The notes under the pieces were generated by a model that was not told the DNA's origin, ran no database searches, and saw only the letters and a list, made by a program, of their open reading frames with translations. From Ruegeria sp. R13_0 (GTDB lineage Bacteria > Pseudomonadota > Alphaproteobacteria > Rhodobacterales > Rhodobacteraceae): a stretch of 64,000 bases of DNA. Each line of letters opens with the position of its first letter. Position 1 is the stretch's first letter. A program made the position numbers and the translations under genes. Below are positions 18,927 to 28,425 of the stretch, piece after piece. The stretch is from contig NZ_JAGHRB010000004.1 of assembly GCF_017743995.1 (NCBI RefSeq), positions 248,001-312,000 of the forward strand, given 5' to 3'.

Positions 18927-19820
18927 TTAACGCAACTGCGGAATTTCAGCAGAATTTTCGCCTTTTTTGCTGAAACCCAGGGAAAGCCCTGAAAAGTCGA
19001 ACAATTTCGGGTCCAGCAAATGGGAGGGGCGGGCGTTGGTCAGCGCGCGGAACATGACCTGACGGCGGCCGGGGCTGTTCTTTTCCCACTGATCGAGAAT
19101 CTGTTTGACCTGCTGGCGCTGCAAACCGTCCTGACTGCCGCAAAGATCGCAGGGAATGATCGGGTAATTCATCGCTTTGGCGAATTTCTCGCAATCGGCC
19201 TCGGCCACATGGGCCAGCGGGCGAAAGACAAACAGGTCGCCTTCCTCATTAACCAGTTTGGGGGGCATTGTTGCCAGACGCCCGCCGTGGAACAGGTTCA
19301 TGAAGAAGGTTTCCAGAATGTCATCGCGGTGATGACCCAGCACCACGGCCGAGCAACCCTCTTCCCGCGCGATGCGATACAGGTTGCCCCGGCGCAGGCG
19401 CGAACACAGGGCGCAATAGGTCCGGCCTTGCGGGACCTTGTCCATCACAACGGAATAGGTGTCCTGATACTCAATCCGGTGAGGAACGCCCATCCGCTCC
19501 AGAAACTCGGGCAGGACGGTGGCGGGAAACCCGGGTTGCCCCTGATCCAGATTGCAGGCCAGCAATTCGACTGGCAGCAACCCGCGCCATTTCAGCTCAT
19601 GGAGAACAGCAAGCAGGGTGTAGCTGTCCTTGCCGCCCGACAGGCAGACCAGCCAGCGTGGCGGCTTGCCGTCCTTGTCATGAGCAGACGGGTCGATCAT
19701 CCCGTACTGCTCGATCGCCTCACGGGTCTGGCGCACGATGCGTTTGCGCAGCTTCTTGAACTCGGTCGTCGAGGGCGCGCCAGCAAACAGCGGATGGATA
19801 TCGTCGGCTTCATCAAACAT
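18927..19820 (-). CDS. ttcA: tRNA 2-thiocytidine(32) synthetase TtcA
   Basis: A 297-residue PP-loop ATPase that thiolates C32 of certain tRNAs using an Fe-S cluster. The PP-loop SGGKDS is at residues 61-66; cluster cysteines are C137 and C140 (CALC) plus the later PCDLCGS motif near residue 228. The family's HHRDDILET block is present. Length is typical. It is followed by the EAL gene on the same strand, 66 bases away. Confidence 0.95.
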   Translation of the reverse strand: MFDEADDIHPLFAGAPSTTEFKKLRKRIVRQTREAIEQYGMIDPSAHDKDGKPPRWLVCLSGGKDSYTLLAVLHELKWRGLLPVELLACNLDQGQPGFPATVLPEFLERMGVPHRIEYQDTYSVVMDKVPQGRTYCALCSRLRRGNLYRIAREEGCSAVVLGHHRDDILETFFMNLFHGGRLATMPPKLVNEEGDLFVFRPLAHVAEADCEKFAKAMNYPIIPCDLCGSQDGLQRQQVKQILDQWEKNSPGRRQVMFRALTNARPSHLLDPKLFDFSGLSLGFSKKGENSAEIPQLR

Positions 19821-19934
19821 GGGCCGTGATTACAGCGCAGGATGCGCGCGGGCAAGGTGTCGTGAACCCGGGCCAGTTTTTGGGGGAAAGCGCCGCCTGT
19901 GCTATGCTCTGCGGATTTACCGACGGAGTTTAAT

Positions 19935-20870
19935 ATGGACTATTTCTTTACCGTTCGCGGACGCAGCGGCAATACCTATTCCAACAAACTGGGCAAGGCG
20001 CGCTATCTGGCAATACCGTCCAACGTAAAGACACCAGCACGTAAACATGAAATCCGAATCTCTGACTGGCTGGACAAGGTACAGCATGCCGCCGGGGCGA
20101 CGGATCATGAGAAGGGCCACATCGTCTTTTTCGTGCATGGCTTCAACACCGAGCAGTTCGAGATGCTGGAGCGGCACCGCAAGATCCGCAAAGGGCTTGA
20201 GGCCCATGGTTTCAAAGGTGTGATCGTCAGCTTTGACTGGCCAAGCGACGGGTCGGTCTTGGGCTATAGCTCGGACAGGGCCGATGCCCGGCGTTCGGCG
20301 GATAAGTTGTTCAATGACGGGATCAGACGCCTGTCCAAAATGCAGACCCCGGATTGCCCCCATAATGTTCACGTTCTGGCGCATTCCATGGGGACGTTTC
20401 TGGTGCGCGAGGCCATGGACTATGCCGACGACGACCATGAGATCGCCCAACACAGCTGGACCACAAGCCAGATCGCCTTTGTCGCGGCGGATGTTTCGGC
20501 CAAGTCTTTCCGCGAGGGTAGCGCCAAGACCTCATCCCTGATGCGGCGGTGTACGAGGCTGACCTGCTACTACAGCCCGTTTGATGAGGTTCTTTCGATC
20601 TCTGAGGTCAAGCGCGTGGGCGTTTCGCGCCGGTTGGGGCGGGTGGGTATGCCCTCGGACCATCCTGAAAAGGCAGTCAACCTGTATTGCGGCAAGTTCT
20701 TCAATGACAACCGCACAGATTTCCCGGATGGGCCATCCGCCAGCCACAGCTGGTATTTCGACTCGCCCCGGTTCTACGAGGATTTGCATCACACTCTGCT
20801 TGGTAAGTTGGATCGTGAAGTCATCCCGACCCGAAGCTTCACGGACCGAGGGAATCTGGCGCTGGTCTAG
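19935..20870 (+). CDS. DUF900-type alpha/beta hydrolase
   Basis: A 311-residue alpha/beta hydrolase. It has the FVHGFN oxyanion loop, FDWPSDGS as in DUF900 proteins, and the nucleophile elbow AHSMG. The family's natural substrates are poorly known. No signal peptide is seen. It lies alone on the plus strand between two leftward genes; its stop overlaps the yidD stop by 4 bases (convergent). The start at MDYFFTVRG was preferred over a 12-codon longer frame. Confidence 0.85.
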   Translation: MDYFFTVRGRSGNTYSNKLGKARYLAIPSNVKTPARKHEIRISDWLDKVQHAAGATDHEKGHIVFFVHGFNTEQFEMLERHRKIRKGLEAHGFKGVIVSFDWPSDGSVLGYSSDRADARRSADKLFNDGIRRLSKMQTPDCPHNVHVLAHSMGTFLVREAMDYADDDHEIAQHSWTTSQIAFVAADVSAKSFREGSAKTSSLMRRCTRLTCYYSPFDEVLSISEVKRVGVSRRLGRVGMPSDHPEKAVNLYCGKFFNDNRTDFPDGPSASHSWYFDSPRFYEDLHHTLLGKLDREVIPTRSFTDRGNLALV

Positions 20871-21103
20871 TCGTCTTTGGATTTCTCCGGCACCGGGTCA
20901 TACCCTGTGCCGCCCAATGGGTGGCAGCGCCCGATTCTACGGGCGGCCAGCCACGCGCCCTTGATCGCGCCGTGTTTCTCTAGCGCTTCCAGCGCATAGG
21001 CCGAACACGTCGGCTGGTAGCGACAATTGAATCCGACCCAGGGGCTGAATACCAACCGGTAAGCGCGCACGGGCAAGGCGAATATGCGCGCCAGCAGGGT
21101 CAT
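20867..21103 (-). CDS. yidD: membrane protein insertion efficiency factor YidD
   Basis: A 78-residue protein with the family signature RYQPTCSAYALEAL and GRCHPLGGTGYDPVP. YidD helps YidC-dependent membrane insertion and is nearly always next to rnpA, as here. Its ATG overlaps the rnpA stop by 4 bases. Confidence 0.95.
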   Translation of the reverse strand: MTLLARIFALPVRAYRLVFSPWVGFNCRYQPTCSAYALEALEKHGAIKGAWLAARRIGRCHPLGGTGYDPVPEKSKDD

Positions 21104-21531
21104 TTGCGAGGGGCGTGGATTTTGCGCAGCGCATAGTGCAGATCGTCGAGCATGGCGTCAAACGCCCGCCCGGCGGTGACCTCGGCGCGGCCGATCAGGA
21201 CATAGTCCCAGCCCTCATGCCCCTGTGTGGGTAGGACTGCGCGGGCGGCTTCGCGCAAACGGCGCCTGGCCCGGTTGCGGGCCACCGCATTGCCGACCTT
21301 CTTGGAACAGGTGAACCCGACGCGAATGCCTGCGCCCTCATCCGGGGCACGCTTGCGCGCCTGCACCATCATCGAGGATGTGCCTTGTCGACGCGCCCTT
21401 GCCGCTTTCAGAAAGTCGGAGCGATTCTTGAGAACGCTCAGAGGTTTGGGCGCGCAAACGGACGCCGCCGGGGGCTTGACCCTCGGTTGGTTGATACCAT
21501 CCTCAGGGGCCTCCGGCGGCGTCATGTTCAT
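21100..21531 (-). CDS. rnpA: ribonuclease P protein component
   Basis: The protein subunit of RNase P, about 143 residues from the ATG chosen. The signature VGNAVARNRARRRLREA is clear, as are LKNRSDFLKAAR and VGFTCSKKVG. The N-terminal 30 residues are Pro-rich and unusual for the family, so the true start could lie a few codons later (a second ATG is at 21525). The open frame continues far upstream across rpmH but this is out of register with rpmH and not coding. Confidence 0.93.
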   Translation of the reverse strand: MNMTPPEAPEDGINQPRVKPPAASVCAPKPLSVLKNRSDFLKAARARRQGTSSMMVQARKRAPDEGAGIRVGFTCSKKVGNAVARNRARRRLREAARAVLPTQGHEGWDYVLIGRAEVTAGRAFDAMLDDLHYALRKIHAPRK

Positions 21532-21551
21532 AACCTGATCGGTGAGGCGGT

Positions 21552-21686
21552 TTACGCGCTCAGCGATTTGCGGCCGCGTGCACGGCGCGCGTTCAGGATT
21601 TTGCGGCCGGCTTTGGTGGCCATGCGCGCGCGGAAACCGTGGCGGCGTTTGCGAACCAGGTTCGAAGGCTGATAGGTGCGTTTCAT
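21552..21686 (-). CDS. rpmH: 50S ribosomal protein L34
   Basis: A 44-codon gene read directly from the bases: it begins [18 protein letters not shown] and ends GRKSLSA before TAA. This is the near-invariant L34 sequence. It heads the rpmH-rnpA-yidD transcript. Its promoter should lie in the 220 bases before 21908, shared divergently with the TVP38 gene. Confidence 0.98.
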
Positions 21687-21955
21687 CGCTCCGTCTCCAA
21701 TCTATAGCGGTGGGTGCGGCGCGGATTCGCCTGGCCCGAGTGTTCGAAGCCCGTCCTCTACTGCCAAGCGGGGGGTAAGTCAAACCCCAAGGCACGGGTT
21801 TTCGCGCCTTTTGCAACAATTCTGTAACCTGGCCGGTCAAAAGATTTCAGAATCCGGTTTATTGCGCCCCGAACCCTCACATTCCCTAACGTAGAGTTCA
21901 AGGCCGCGTGAGGGGCCTGTTGCAGGACCACAGGGAAGCGCATGTTAGGGTCAGA

Positions 21956-22714
21956 ATGAAACAACCAAAGCCGGACAGCCAGATGAGCGAAACGACCCAA
22001 GCACCGCGCAGCGGGTTTGCGCGGCATATTCCATTGCTTGTGATACTGACCGTTGCCGCGGTGGGGTTCTTCACCCTTGGGGACTACCTGAGTTTCGAAA
22101 CCCTGCGCGACAATCGCGAGGCCCTGTTGGCCTGGCGGGATGAGTATTACTGGGCTATGGCCGCAGCTTTTGTTGGCATCTATATCGTGATCGTGGCGTT
22201 TTCCCTGCCCGGGGCCGCCGTCGCCTCGATGACAGGTGGTTTCCTGTTCGGCCTGTTCGCAGGCACCGCGTTCAACGTGTTCGCGGCAACCATCGGCGCA
22301 TCCGCTATCTTTCTGGCCGCGCGTTGGGGCTTGGGTGAGTCGCTGACGGCGCGGCTCGAATCCTCGGAAGGGACCATCAAGAAACTCAAGGACGGCCTGC
22401 GCGAGAATGAGATTTCGGTCCTGTTCCTGCTGCGTCTTGTGCCCGTGGTTCCGTTCTTTGTGGCCAATCTGGTCCCGGCACTGGTGGGCGTGAAGTTCCG
22501 CAACTTCCTGTTCACGACGGCGCTGGGCATCATTCCGGGCGGGATTGTCTACACCTGGATCGGCGTCGGCCTAGGCGGTGTCTTTGATCGCGGGGAGACG
22601 CCTGATGTTTCGCTGCTTTGGGAACCTTTTGTTATCGGTCCGATCATAGGCTTGTGCGTATTGGCCGCTCTGCCCATTCTGATCAAAGCCCTGCGCGTGA
22701 AAAAGGACGCCTGA
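21956..22714 (+). CDS. TVP38/TMEM64 family (DedA-like) membrane protein
   Basis: About 252 residues with five or more hydrophobic segments and the VTT-domain core (SLPGAAVASMTGGFLFG ... LFLLRLVPVVPFF). These proteins are thought to move phospholipids or act as transporters. The reductase gene starts 6 bases after the stop; TVP38 and mercuric-reductase-like flavoproteins are frequent partners and are even fused in some bacteria. Start uncertain: ATG at 21956 has an AGGG site, ATG at 21983 is also possible. Confidence 0.87.
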   Translation: MKQPKPDSQMSETTQAPRSGFARHIPLLVILTVAAVGFFTLGDYLSFETLRDNREALLAWRDEYYWAMAAAFVGIYIVIVAFSLPGAAVASMTGGFLFGLFAGTAFNVFAATIGASAIFLAARWGLGESLTARLESSEGTIKKLKDGLRENEISVLFLLRLVPVVPFFVANLVPALVGVKFRNFLFTTALGIIPGGIVYTWIGVGLGGVFDRGETPDVSLLWEPFVIGPIIGLCVLAALPILIKALRVKKDA

Positions 22715-22719
22715 ATTCC

Positions 22720-24138
22720 ATGAAAGAGCTGAAAACAGATATCCTGGTCATCGGCGCCGGGTCGGGCGGTTTGTCGGTTGCGGCAGGGGCAGCGCAGATG
22801 GGGGCCGATGTGATCTTGCTGGAAGGCCACAAGATGGGTGGGGATTGCCTGAACTTTGGCTGTGTCCCCTCCAAGGCCCTGATCGCAAGTGGCAAGATGG
22901 CCTATGGGCAGGCCCATTCCGCGCCCTTTGGTGTGGCCGATGTTGTGCCGCAGGTGGACTATGCCGCCGCCAAGGATCACGTGCATGGTGTCATCGCTCA
23001 GATCGAGCCGATGGACAGTCAGGAACGGTTCGAGGGCTTCGGCGTCAAGGTGATCCGCAAATTTGGCACCTTCCTGTCTCCGACACAGGTGCAGGCCGGT
23101 GAGAACGTTATCACCGCCCGGCGGGTTGTCATCGCCACCGGCTCATCGCCGCTTGTGCCGCCCATCCCGGGGCTGGACTCGGTGCCGTTCTACACGAATG
23201 AAACCATCTTTGATCTGAAGGATAAGCCCGACCACCTGTTGATTATTGGCGGCGGCCCCATCGGGATGGAGATGGCGCAGGCCCATATCCGGCTGGGCTG
23301 CAAGGTGACCGTGATCGAAGGCGCAAAGGCGCTGGGCAAGGATGACCCCGAAGCTGCAGCCCTTGTTCTCGAAACCCTGCGGGCCGAAGGCGTCGACATT
23401 CAGGAACAAGCAATGGTCGCGCAAATCCGAGGCTCGGCTGGCGCGGTCGAGGTTGTCACCCAGAACGGAGACATCTTTGCCGGGACCCATCTTCTGATGG
23501 CGGCCGGCCGCAAGGCCAATGTCGAACGCCTGAACCTTGAGGCCGCCGGCATCGATCGCACGCGCACCGGGATCAAGGTCGATGACGCCCTGCGCACGAC
23601 CAACCGCAAGGTCTTCGCCATTGGTGATGTGGCGGGTGGTCTGCAATTCACCCATGTGGCGGGGTATCACGCGGGCATCATCATTCGCTCGGCCCTGTTT
23701 GGTCTGCCGTCAAAGGCCAAGACAGCTCATATCCCCTGGGCCACCTATACGGACCCCGAACTGGCTCAGGTCGGCCTGACCGAGGCGCAGGCCCGTGAAC
23801 AGCATGGTGACACGATGGAGGTTGCTCGGTTCGACTACCACCACAATGACCGCGCCATATCCGAGCGTAAGACAAAAGGGTTCATAAAGGTGATGGTGGT
23901 GAAAGGACGCCCGGTGGGCGCGACAATCGTCGGCCATCAGGCCGGAGAGCTGATCAACTTGTGGTCCCTTGCGCTGGCCAATAACCTCAAGATGGGGCAG
24001 ATCGCCGCGATGGTTTCGCCCTATCCGACGATCGGAGAGCTTAACAAACGTGTGGCGGGGGCTTATTTCTCGCCAAGGCTGTTTGAGAATCAGACGGTTA
24101 AACGCGTGGTCAGGTTCGTGCAACGCTGGATCCCCTGA
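22720..24138 (+). CDS. FAD-dependent pyridine nucleotide-disulfide oxidoreductase (mercuric/dihydrolipoamide reductase-like)
   Basis: A 472-residue flavoprotein. It has the FAD motif VIGAGSGGLS, the redox-active disulfide GGDCLNFGCVPSKA, the NAD(P) motif IIGGGPIGMEMA, and the C-terminal dimer domain with HAGEL/HPYPT-type residues (SPYPTIGE). There is no N-terminal heavy-metal domain and no C-terminal Cys pair, so it is not a true MerA. Substrate unknown; coupling to the TVP38 gene suggests a shared membrane or redox role. Confidence 0.9.
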   Translation: MKELKTDILVIGAGSGGLSVAAGAAQMGADVILLEGHKMGGDCLNFGCVPSKALIASGKMAYGQAHSAPFGVADVVPQVDYAAAKDHVHGVIAQIEPMDSQERFEGFGVKVIRKFGTFLSPTQVQAGENVITARRVVIATGSSPLVPPIPGLDSVPFYTNETIFDLKDKPDHLLIIGGGPIGMEMAQAHIRLGCKVTVIEGAKALGKDDPEAAALVLETLRAEGVDIQEQAMVAQIRGSAGAVEVVTQNGDIFAGTHLLMAAGRKANVERLNLEAAGIDRTRTGIKVDDALRTTNRKVFAIGDVAGGLQFTHVAGYHAGIIIRSALFGLPSKAKTAHIPWATYTDPELAQVGLTEAQAREQHGDTMEVARFDYHHNDRAISERKTKGFIKVMVVKGRPVGATIVGHQAGELINLWSLALANNLKMGQIAAMVSPYPTIGELNKRVAGAYFSPRLFENQTVKRVVRFVQRWIP

Positions 24139-24156
24139 CCGGAAGAGGAGCGCCAA

Positions 24157-25539
24157 TTGAACTCGCTGTCCGGCCGATTTCTGATCCTGACGACGGTCTT
24201 CGTGATGTTGGCCGAGGTCTTGATCTTTGTGCCGTCCATCGCGCGTTTCCGGGAAGACTTCCTGCTGAACCGCTTGGAACGCGCGCAGATCGCGTCTTTG
24301 GCGCTGCTGGCCGACGATATGCTCGCCGACGATCTTGAGGCCGAGTTGCTGGCAAATGCAGGTGTCTACAACGTTGTCCTGCGGCGCGATGAGGTGCGGC
24401 AGCTGATGCTGTCTTCGCCGATCCCGGAACAGATCACCAACACCTATGACCTGCGCGACGCGGGCCCCTGGATTCTGATCCGCGATGCGATGACCCGCAT
24501 TTTCACCACCGAGAATGAAGTCATCCGCGTGATCGGCGAGCCAGTCAAAGGGGCCGGTCTGCTGATCGAGGTAACCATAGACAGCATGCCCTTGCGCATG
24601 GCGATGGTCGACTACGGGCTGCGCATTCTGGGTCTGTCCTTCGTTATTTCGATCATCACGGCCTTCTTCCTGTTCCTTGCGGTGCGCGTCGTGCTGGTGC
24701 GTCCGATCAAAAGCGTCGTCGGCTATATGCAACGCTATGCCAGCGCGCCCGAGGATGCGCGGGGCATTATCACTCCCAACTCCAAGGTTACCGAACTGCG
24801 TGAGGCGGAGGAGGCCCTGAAGATGTTGCAGACCGACCTGACGCAGGCGCTAAAACAGCGTGAGCGCCTGGCGCAACTGGGTGGTGCGGTGGCCAAGGTC
24901 AGCCATGACCTGCGCAATATCCTGACTTCAGCACAGCTGTTTACGGATCGGATCGAGGCGAGCGATGACCCCCTTGTCCGCCGCATGGCCCCCAAGCTGG
25001 TCAACTCGATTACACGTGCGGTTTCGCTATGTGAAAGTACCCTTGCCTTTGGCCGCGCGGAAGAGCCAGCGCCGACCCTGACCATGGTGCGCGCCCGCGA
25101 CATCGCCGAAGATGTTGCCGCAAGCGAACAACTGGCCGTTGCTGATGCCTGCGTCGAAATCGTCAACGAAGTGCCCGAGGATCTGGTTGTGCGCGCCGAC
25201 CCAGAGCAGCTTTTCCGCGTGATCATGAACCTTGTGCGCAACGCGCGGCAGGCTCTGGTCTCTTCAGGCAAACCCGGGCGCGTCACTGTCACCGGCTGCG
25301 CCATGGAGGCCAGCTGGTGCATTGAAATTCGCGATAGCGGCCCCGGCCTGCCGCCCAAAGCCCGCGAGAATCTGTTCACGCCATTCCAAGGCGGCGTGCG
25401 CAAGGGCGGCTCGGGCCTTGGACTTGCGATTTCACAGGAACTGGTGCGCGGACATGGCGGGGATCTCGTGCTGAAAGAGACCGGACCCACCGGTACAACC
25501 TTTGAAATAAGCCTCCCACGCGGCGATCTAACTTTTTGA
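24157..25539 (+). CDS. sensor histidine kinase
   Basis: A 460-residue membrane kinase. Two transmembrane segments (about 8-28 and 158-180) enclose a periplasmic sensor region; a HAMP-like linker follows, then HisKA with the phosphoacceptor H250 in KVSHDLRN, and HATPase_c with N-box NLVRNARQA, G1 DSGPGLP and G2 GGSGLGLA. The start codon is TTG with AGGAG 7 bases upstream. No response regulator gene is adjacent, so the partner is elsewhere. Confidence 0.9.
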   Translation: MNSLSGRFLILTTVFVMLAEVLIFVPSIARFREDFLLNRLERAQIASLALLADDMLADDLEAELLANAGVYNVVLRRDEVRQLMLSSPIPEQITNTYDLRDAGPWILIRDAMTRIFTTENEVIRVIGEPVKGAGLLIEVTIDSMPLRMAMVDYGLRILGLSFVISIITAFFLFLAVRVVLVRPIKSVVGYMQRYASAPEDARGIITPNSKVTELREAEEALKMLQTDLTQALKQRERLAQLGGAVAKVSHDLRNILTSAQLFTDRIEASDDPLVRRMAPKLVNSITRAVSLCESTLAFGRAEEPAPTLTMVRARDIAEDVAASEQLAVADACVEIVNEVPEDLVVRADPEQLFRVIMNLVRNARQALVSSGKPGRVTVTGCAMEASWCIEIRDSGPGLPPKARENLFTPFQGGVRKGGSGLGLAISQELVRGHGGDLVLKETGPTGTTFEISLPRGDLTF

Positions 25540-25603
25540 AGATTTTTTGCAGAATCGGCTTGCACGTCCCCCGCACCGGGTCTAAACACCGCTTCACCAA
25601 CGC

Positions 25604-25680
25604 GGACCGATAGCTCAGCTGGATAGAGTACTTGACTACGAATCAAGGGGTCGGGGGTTCGAATCCTCCTCGGTCCGCCA
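25604..25680 (+). tRNA. tRNA-Arg (ACG)
   Basis: A 77-base cloverleaf with CCA encoded. The acceptor stem GGACCGA pairs with TCGGTCC, discriminator G. The anticodon loop CTACGAA gives anticodon ACG between TTGA/TCAA arms; the T-arm has GGGGGTTCGAATCCTCC. It marks the end of the high-GC core; the accessory island starts about 110 bases downstream. Confidence 0.97.
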
Positions 25681-25790
25681 CTTCCCCCTTGTTGGACGTC
25701 AGACGAATTTGACCTTTGCGTCACAAACTGACCCAACACCCCCTTTTCGTACTCCCGCAGACTGCTTCGTTTGATCTGAATTTCCTTCTG

Positions 25791-26015
25791 GAAATCAGGG
25801 CTGATTTGCAGATCAGACGGCGAAGCCGCCTGTTCCTGCTAATCTGCCACGTGGCGAACGCGGGAGGGGGCGAGGCAATGCTATTCGACAGGGGTGGTGC
25901 GGCCCGCAGGCACAGCCGAGGACACGGCCCTGTCTAATAGGGTTGCCCGAGGGGGAGGGCAGCGCCCTCACCCTGACGGCCAGTGGCGTTTGGCTTGTCC
26001 AAATCCCGCTGGCCC
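25791..26015. ncRNA. Structured 225-bp repeat, copy 1 (predicted RNA)
   Basis: This block matches 39665-39889 over 225 bases without gaps; I count 23 differences by hand. It folds into several stems: GCAGATCAG/CTAATCTGC, CGGC-GAA-GCCG (25818-25828), GACAGGG/CCCTGTC (25887-25893 with 25928-25934), GAGGGC-AGC-GCCCTC (25955-25969), and GGCCAG/CTGGCC (25978-25983 with 26009-26014). About ten of the 23 changes between copies sit in paired positions that keep pairing. No protein frame is conserved. The strand shown by the stems cannot be decided; plus is assumed in the descriptions. Confidence 0.75.
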
Positions 26016-26109
26016 ACAAAAAGATCGATGGTCGATAAGACGCCTCAGCAAAGAACAGTGTAATTGTTGATTTCCCAGCCCCAATTTGGAAACAACAACA
26101 ATGAAGACA

Positions 26110-26137
26110 ACAAACCACCTGATATTGGGTGGTTTGT
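26110..26137 (-). terminator. Hairpin downstream of the HerA gene
   Basis: A 10-bp perfect inverted repeat ACAAACCACC ... GGTGGTTTGT with an 8-base loop lies just past the HerA stop on the minus strand. The tail is T-rich but not a pure T-run, so it is a probable rather than certain intrinsic terminator. Confidence 0.6.
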
Positions 26138-26147
26138 AAAACGAACT

Positions 26148-28334
26148 TCAGAACTGGGTAATTCGAGGGCCGACTGACAGAGCTTCCTCTGCTGCAGGCT
26201 CAGGTTCCTCACTTTGGCGAGAGTTGGATTGGATTGCTAAACTTGCCTCCTGCAAAGCCGGATCGAATTCTCGTTTGAGGACAATCGGTCTTTCTGCTTT
26301 TATCGCCTTTCCAAAGGCCAAAAACTCGAACCGCCCAAGGTTTGGAATAAGCCGTGTATGCTGGGCGCTATAAACGCTCTCAAGGAAGTTGAGGCTCGTT
26401 TGGTCGATCAAGCTATGGGTCAAAAATGTATTGCACTGTGACAGAATAGTCTTGCTGACTAGTGCAGTGCGCTGGCTGATCACCATAAGTCCAACGCCAT
26501 ATTTTCGGCCTTGCAAAGCAATTTGCCCGATGCGGCTAACTACAAACTGCGTATTTGCGTCAAAACCCGCCCCAAACACCTCGGGGACGATTGTGTGGGC
26601 CTCTTCCAAGACGATTAGGATTTGCCTTTCACGACGGTTCCTTTGAGCCCAACGCATAATCGTCGACAAGTACAACTCGGTCAGCCGGAGTGTGGCTTTT
26701 GTGTTGGCGATTTCTGCCAACTCGAAAATCCCGAGGTAGGTTTCTTCGGACCTCAGAAACTCATCAACTTGCGCTTCAGCGTGCGCTTTAAGCGCGTCTA
26801 CGCCCTCCTGCAGAGCTTTCTTTTCTGCTGGTGCACCGTAGCTTCCAGTCTCAACCGCGAATAGTTTTTCCTCCAATTCGGCGGCCTGTGTAGGCGTAGG
26901 AGATGGAAAAGCTGGGTCCAATTCCGCGAGCCGCGCCCGATAGTCGCCGGTGAAATCGACGCAAAAGACTTTTGTGCCTCTCGCAACTGCCTGCCGAACT
27001 ACGTCGAGAGCCAGTTCAGTTTTCCCTGTACCAGTCACACCAAGTACGGCCGTGTGATACTCAACCAGTTCATCAATTCTCGCAACCGCTTGGACATTAG
27101 TGGATGGCACCGTACCAATAGGGAATTCGCGGTCGCCCACGACAGGATCGTCAAACTGCCTGCTGCCAGCGGAAAACAGCGGGGTATTCATGGAAGGCAG
27201 CCAAGTGTATTTGGTGAAACCGTCGTCGGGCGAATAAACGCCAAGTTGAGATGCCTTTACTATGTGAGTTCCGCGTGGATTTTGATCGAAGTTTTCTTCG
27301 TACGTCTCTGCGCCCACGATCTGATAAAAGATGTCTTGACCTTCAACGTGCGCAAAAATCACATCACCTTCATGTAGCCCCGAACGGCTGGAAACTTCAA
27401 AATGCAGAGTACCGATTGTTGAATTTTCCACAACGAAGCCGACCAGCTTGCCATCTTTCGCACCGCTGAGGTTCTCCAGGAATTCAACCGTCTTTGCTTC
27501 GTCGTGGCTGGCGCAGACGGAGCCCACAGGTAAGGGAACTGGTTCAGCCAAAGTCGCTACGCACAGTCCTGTTCCAACCACGTCAGAACCCTGCGTCTGC
27601 GAAAACAATGAGATCACGTAACGCTGCGATCCATCGGGTAGGCTAGCTGTAAACAAGTGGTTCGGTTTCCATGCTCCCACCGAGTTTAGTTTGACGCGGA
27701 CTATGTCTGGATGATCGACTCTTGCGATAGAGCCAACCGTCGGCTGCTTTTGTAGCTCATCGGCGTCAGACGAAAGTTGTCTAACAGCAGAGAGCAGGCG
27801 TTCTATGGGTTTCCCAACCACAATCAGGATCCAATAGAGAATAAGCCAACTCATTTTTTCAAACGAGGCTTGATAGTGCGCGATGATGCTAACAATTGCT
27901 GGAGCAGAGAACAGGATTTCGCCTCGCCCAAACACGCTGGTCAGCTTGAACGCAAAATGACCCGTTGGCGACCTTTGATCCTTATCATGTAAAATCAACG
28001 CTGTGACGGCCGAAAACACAACCGCACAGGCGAAAAAGACGGTTCCCCATCTCACATGTTCGAGTTGCGCTGAAAACAACTGAACGTTGGTGAGGTCCAT
28101 CGTTGTAAGCACCAAGATGGCCCCTACAGCGCTGATGATTGCATCCCTTGGCGGGACAAACCAAGGTGCAGATAATAGCGCTAGGAACCAAAGTGAGATC
28201 GCACTTATCAGCCAAACAGACTCCAGCCCGCCAGTCGGCAACGTTTGACCAGTCGCCCAGAAAAAAACTACGTACGCAACAAGTGTGTTCAGCAGAAGCG
28301 CAAGAAAGCGTTCCTTGATAGATGGAAAAGACAA
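26148..28334 (-). CDS. membrane-anchored HerA/DUF87-type ATPase
   Basis: A 728-residue protein. The first 175 residues hold about five hydrophobic helices (near 10-28, 40-60, 63-80, 97-115, 163-175), then a beta-rich HAS-barrel-like region, then a HerA/FtsK-type ATPase: Walker A GVTGTGKTE at 432-440 and Walker B ILIVLEEAHT near 572-581, followed by SQRTALVSK. HerA proteins translocate DNA in repair and in several antiphage systems, normally as soluble hexamers; the membrane anchor is unusual. Start appears to be TTG. A small membrane protein gene lies upstream on the same strand (91-base gap). Confidence 0.8.
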   Translation of the reverse strand: MSFPSIKERFLALLLNTLVAYVVFFWATGQTLPTGGLESVWLISAISLWFLALLSAPWFVPPRDAIISAVGAILVLTTMDLTNVQLFSAQLEHVRWGTVFFACAVVFSAVTALILHDKDQRSPTGHFAFKLTSVFGRGEILFSAPAIVSIIAHYQASFEKMSWLILYWILIVVGKPIERLLSAVRQLSSDADELQKQPTVGSIARVDHPDIVRVKLNSVGAWKPNHLFTASLPDGSQRYVISLFSQTQGSDVVGTGLCVATLAEPVPLPVGSVCASHDEAKTVEFLENLSGAKDGKLVGFVVENSTIGTLHFEVSSRSGLHEGDVIFAHVEGQDIFYQIVGAETYEENFDQNPRGTHIVKASQLGVYSPDDGFTKYTWLPSMNTPLFSAGSRQFDDPVVGDREFPIGTVPSTNVQAVARIDELVEYHTAVLGVTGTGKTELALDVVRQAVARGTKVFCVDFTGDYRARLAELDPAFPSPTPTQAAELEEKLFAVETGSYGAPAEKKALQEGVDALKAHAEAQVDEFLRSEETYLGIFELAEIANTKATLRLTELYLSTIMRWAQRNRRERQILIVLEEAHTIVPEVFGAGFDANTQFVVSRIGQIALQGRKYGVGLMVISQRTALVSKTILSQCNTFLTHSLIDQTSLNFLESVYSAQHTRLIPNLGRFEFLAFGKAIKAERPIVLKREFDPALQEASLAIQSNSRQSEEPEPAAEEALSVGPRITQF

Positions 28335-28425
28335 ATCAATTCTCGTTCAATTCTTGGTTGTGGCTAATCCTAGTGCTTATCAGCCGTAGGGGGAAGCGCT
28401 GAACATCTTCTGGACTTTTTTGCGT

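Noticed and set aside
25681..25790. Site-specific integrase attachment at tRNA-Arg
   Set aside because: No integrase gene and no duplicated tRNA 3' end are seen near the island borders; the flanking repeats are unrelated to the tRNA.
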